Below are positions 15,028-16,467 of a DNA stretch of 16,467 nt, piece by piece. Under the pieces are notes generated by a model. That model saw nothing but the letters and a program-made list of their open reading frames with translations. It had not been told where the DNA came from and searched no databases. The stretch is from Nitrospirota bacterium. GTDB lineage: Bacteria; Nitrospirota; Nitrospiria; Nitrospirales; UBA8639. The stretch lies in contig QJYE01000505.1 of assembly GCA_003235785.1 (NCBI GenBank), forward strand, positions 1 through 16,467, written 5' to 3'. Numbering within the stretch: position 1 is the first letter of the stretch; each line of letters opens with the position of its first letter. The position numbers were made by a program, and so were the translations under genes.

Positions 15028-15040
15028 AGTATGGAATACT
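15028..15040. promoter_or_regulatory. Palindrome between divergent promoters, possible operator
   Basis: AGTATGGAATACT has perfect 5-bp arms AGTAT and ATACT around a 3-bp centre. It lies in the 27-bp space between the -35 boxes of the divergent tRNA and TPR-gene promoters. The position suits a shared regulator, but the repeat is short. Confidence 0.35.
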
Positions 15041-15042
15041 GT

Positions 15043-15071
15043 TTGACATGATCTTGGGAGGTGGGTATAAG
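15043..15071 (+). promoter_or_regulatory. Sigma-70-type promoter for the TPR membrane protein gene
   Basis: TTGACA (15043-15048) and TATAAG (15066-15071) are spaced by 17 bp, with a single mismatch overall. The predicted start site is near 15078, giving a leader of about 70 nt before the ATG at 15148. Confidence 0.75.
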
Positions 15072-15147
15072 GCACCACGTTGCATTCGAGTCATGACAGA
15101 CAAAACCATAGACAGTCTTTTCTTAATGGAGAGAGGAAGTACAGGGG

Positions 15148-15963
15148 ATGGGATATAAAATTAAAGACAATTCTAGCAAATCAACAGAAATGGAACCTGT
15201 AGTGGCGTTGTCCAGCAAAGAGCAGTTTTTGTTTTTTGTGGAGGAGCACCGTGGGTTGGTGTGGGGCGGTATTTTTTTAGTTATTGCTGTCATTGGTGGA
15301 ATGATTACGCTTAATTGGCTCTCACATCAGGAACAAGACAAAGCCTGGGAATTAGAAGGACGGGCCCAGGAGACATTTTTGGATCGACCACTCGATGATA
15401 TTGAAAAGGGCAAGAAGAATATTCAGCAAGCAGAAAAAATGTTTCGGGATATCCTTGAACAATATCCTGGAACTTCAAGCGCCAAGGTTTCTTCGTTTTT
15501 GCTAGGCAATAGTTTGATGGAGACCGAAAATTATGAAGGTGCCATTCAGGCGTACACCTCGTTTATTCAAGACTATGCGCAAGATCATGTTCTGGTGGGG
15601 TTGGTCCAGCAACGGTTAGGGTTGGCGTATCTCTTGACTGGGAATCGAGAGGCTGCCGTGAATACGTTCGAGGCGGTGATGGGAAATCCTCATGCTCTCA
15701 ATAAGGACCAAGTGTTGTTTGAGTTGGCCAAATTAGCAGAAAATGAGGAAAAAACAGATGACGCCGTTAAATATTACAAGCAACTCATGCAAGATTTCCC
15801 ACTTTCTCCATTTTCGTCCGAAGCCAATCTTCGGGTGAAAGTCTTGGCTCCTGAGTCAGCGCAAGAATCGGGAGAAACAGAAGCCGGTACGGGGAGTGAA
15901 GCCGATCAAGACAAGTCAGAGACAAAAGTAGATCAAATTGGAGAAGAGGGGAAAAAGGAGTAA
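15148..15963 (+). CDS. Membrane-anchored TPR protein, YfgM-like
   Basis: The 271-residue protein has a hydrophilic N-terminus, one transmembrane helix at about 37-57 (GLVWGGIFLVIAVIGGMI) and a soluble, probably periplasmic, helical part. Tetratricopeptide-type units can be seen around AEKMFRDILEQYPGTSSAKV, YEGAIQAYTSFIQDY, GNREAAVNTFEAVM and TDDAVKYYKQLMQDFPLSPF. The C-terminal tail (from about 236) is acidic, rich in Glu, Lys and Ser, and probably disordered. The single N-terminal anchor plus TPRs resembles YfgM/TPR_21 proteins, which assist periplasmic folding near SecYEG in E. coli. This is a resemblance in architecture, not a firm assignment. The ATG is preceded by a purine-rich GGAGAGAGGAAG at 15128-15139. 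The gene has its own promoter, is divergent from the tRNAs and converges on the LysM gene 33 nt away. Confidence 0.85.
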   Translation: MGYKIKDNSSKSTEMEPVVALSSKEQFLFFVEEHRGLVWGGIFLVIAVIGGMITLNWLSHQEQDKAWELEGRAQETFLDRPLDDIEKGKKNIQQAEKMFRDILEQYPGTSSAKVSSFLLGNSLMETENYEGAIQAYTSFIQDYAQDHVLVGLVQQRLGLAYLLTGNREAAVNTFEAVMGNPHALNKDQVLFELAKLAENEEKTDDAVKYYKQLMQDFPLSPFSSEANLRVKVLAPESAQESGETEAGTGSEADQDKSETKVDQIGEEGKKE

Positions 15964-15996
15964 AGAAAAGATTTTGAAAGCGAAAGCTGAAGAAGA

Positions 15997-16467
15997 TTAT
16001 TGGCTGACCATGAGCATATGGCCAGCTCGGATAATACTGGAGGTCAGGTTATTGAATGCCCGTAAATCCCGCACACTTACTTTGAACTGCTGAGCAATAC
16101 TCCACAAGCTATCCCCGTGCTGCACACGGTACCATTTGGAATCGCTAGGCTGAGACTGTTGGGATTTTGGCTGTCCCTTTACGCGCAAGCGGTCTCCCGG
16201 ATAAATCAAGTGAGTCGACAGTTTGTTGAGTTTTTTGAGTTGGCTGATTGACGTTCTGAAGCGAGCCGCAATCTTGCCCAACGAATCTCCGTACCGAACG
16301 CGATACCAGGTGATTTGATCATCCATCTCATCTTCTTCACCGCCTCGCACGCGCAGTTTTGATCCCACCCGAATCAGGTTGCTTGATAAATTATTCATAT
16401 TCTTCAGTTGGTGCACTTTCATTCCAAATCGTCTGGCAACGACCGATAAGCTGTCCCCTCGGCGTAC
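15997..16467 (-). CDS. LysM-repeat protein, N-terminal part beyond the window edge
   Basis: The visible 156 codons are the C-terminal part of a peptidoglycan-binding protein. Three LysM repeats can be seen, each with the [Y/R]-GDSL opening and a final GxxLxV: residues 1-40 from the edge (RRGDSLSVVARRF), 54-97 (YRVRYGDSLGKIAARF) and 112-155 (YRVQHGDSLWSIAQQF). The spacers are polar and charged. The reading frame is open to the last base, and the first LysM begins before the ATG at 16422, so that Met is internal and the gene continues to the right. Multiple C-terminal LysM domains with no other C-terminal domain fit MltD-type lytic transglycosylases, but amidases and other LysM enzymes are possible. 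The catalytic part is not in view. Confidence 0.9.
   Translation of the reverse strand, partial: VRRGDSLSVVARRFGMKVHQLKNMNNLSSNLIRVGSKLRVRGGEEDEMDDQITWYRVRYGDSLGKIAARFRTSISQLKKLNKLSTHLIYPGDRLRVKGQPKSQQSQPSDSKWYRVQHGDSLWSIAQQFKVSVRDLRAFNNLTSSIIRAGHMLMVSQ

Noticed and set aside
15964..15996. Terminator in the gap between the convergent TPR and LysM genes
   Set aside because: The 33-nt gap is A-rich with no GC-rich inverted repeat; I see no intrinsic terminator there.
1..16467. Mobile element, CRISPR array or defence system
   Set aside because: No transposase, integrase, direct-repeat array or nuclease cassette was seen; every sizeable frame belongs to housekeeping or envelope genes.

Overview
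The window looks like core chromosome of a Gram-negative (outer-membrane-bearing) bacterium with a G+C content near one half by eye. No phage, insertion sequence or CRISPR array is visible. The gene set and the periplasmic c-type cytochrome would fit a Nitrospira-like lineage, but that placement is an impression from protein style, not a search result.

The layout is dominated by one long minus-strand run from about 14956 down to 839. In transcription order it holds tRNA-Val(UAC), tRNA-Asp(GUC), tolQ, tolR, a TolA/TonB-like protein, tolB, pal, a large coiled-coil lipoprotein, cpoB, mutL, miaA, mtnP, a PfkB-family kinase and a rodZ-like gene. Gaps are short (overlap of 4 nt to 127 nt) and no convincing intrinsic terminator interrupts the run. 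A consensus promoter (TTGACA, 16 bp, TATAAT with TGn extension) stands just upstream of tRNA-Val. The run may therefore be one unit headed by two tRNAs, possibly with weaker internal promoters.

The first half of the run is a complete Tol-Pal system. TolQ and TolR form the proton-driven motor. The TonB/TolA-like protein carries the force across the periplasm to TolB and Pal, and CpoB is the usual TPR partner. Two things depart from the textbook set. Pal has a Ser/Asp/Pro-rich linker of about 215 residues, and an extra lipoprotein of about 620 residues, almost entirely coiled coil with internal repeats of about 100 residues, sits between pal and cpoB. The second half holds mismatch repair (mutL, with endonuclease motifs), tRNA modification (miaA), methylthioadenosine salvage (mtnP with a closely coupled PfkB kinase) and a cell-shape type HTH membrane protein (rodZ-like).

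At the left end, a monohaem c-type cytochrome (92-553, minus) is a self-contained unit with its own consensus-like promoter, a leader of about 145 nt, a strong Shine-Dalgarno site and a strong intrinsic terminator. At the right end, a plus-strand gene for a membrane-anchored TPR protein is transcribed divergently from the tRNAs from a second near-consensus promoter. It converges on a minus-strand gene encoding three LysM repeats, which runs off the right edge of the window.
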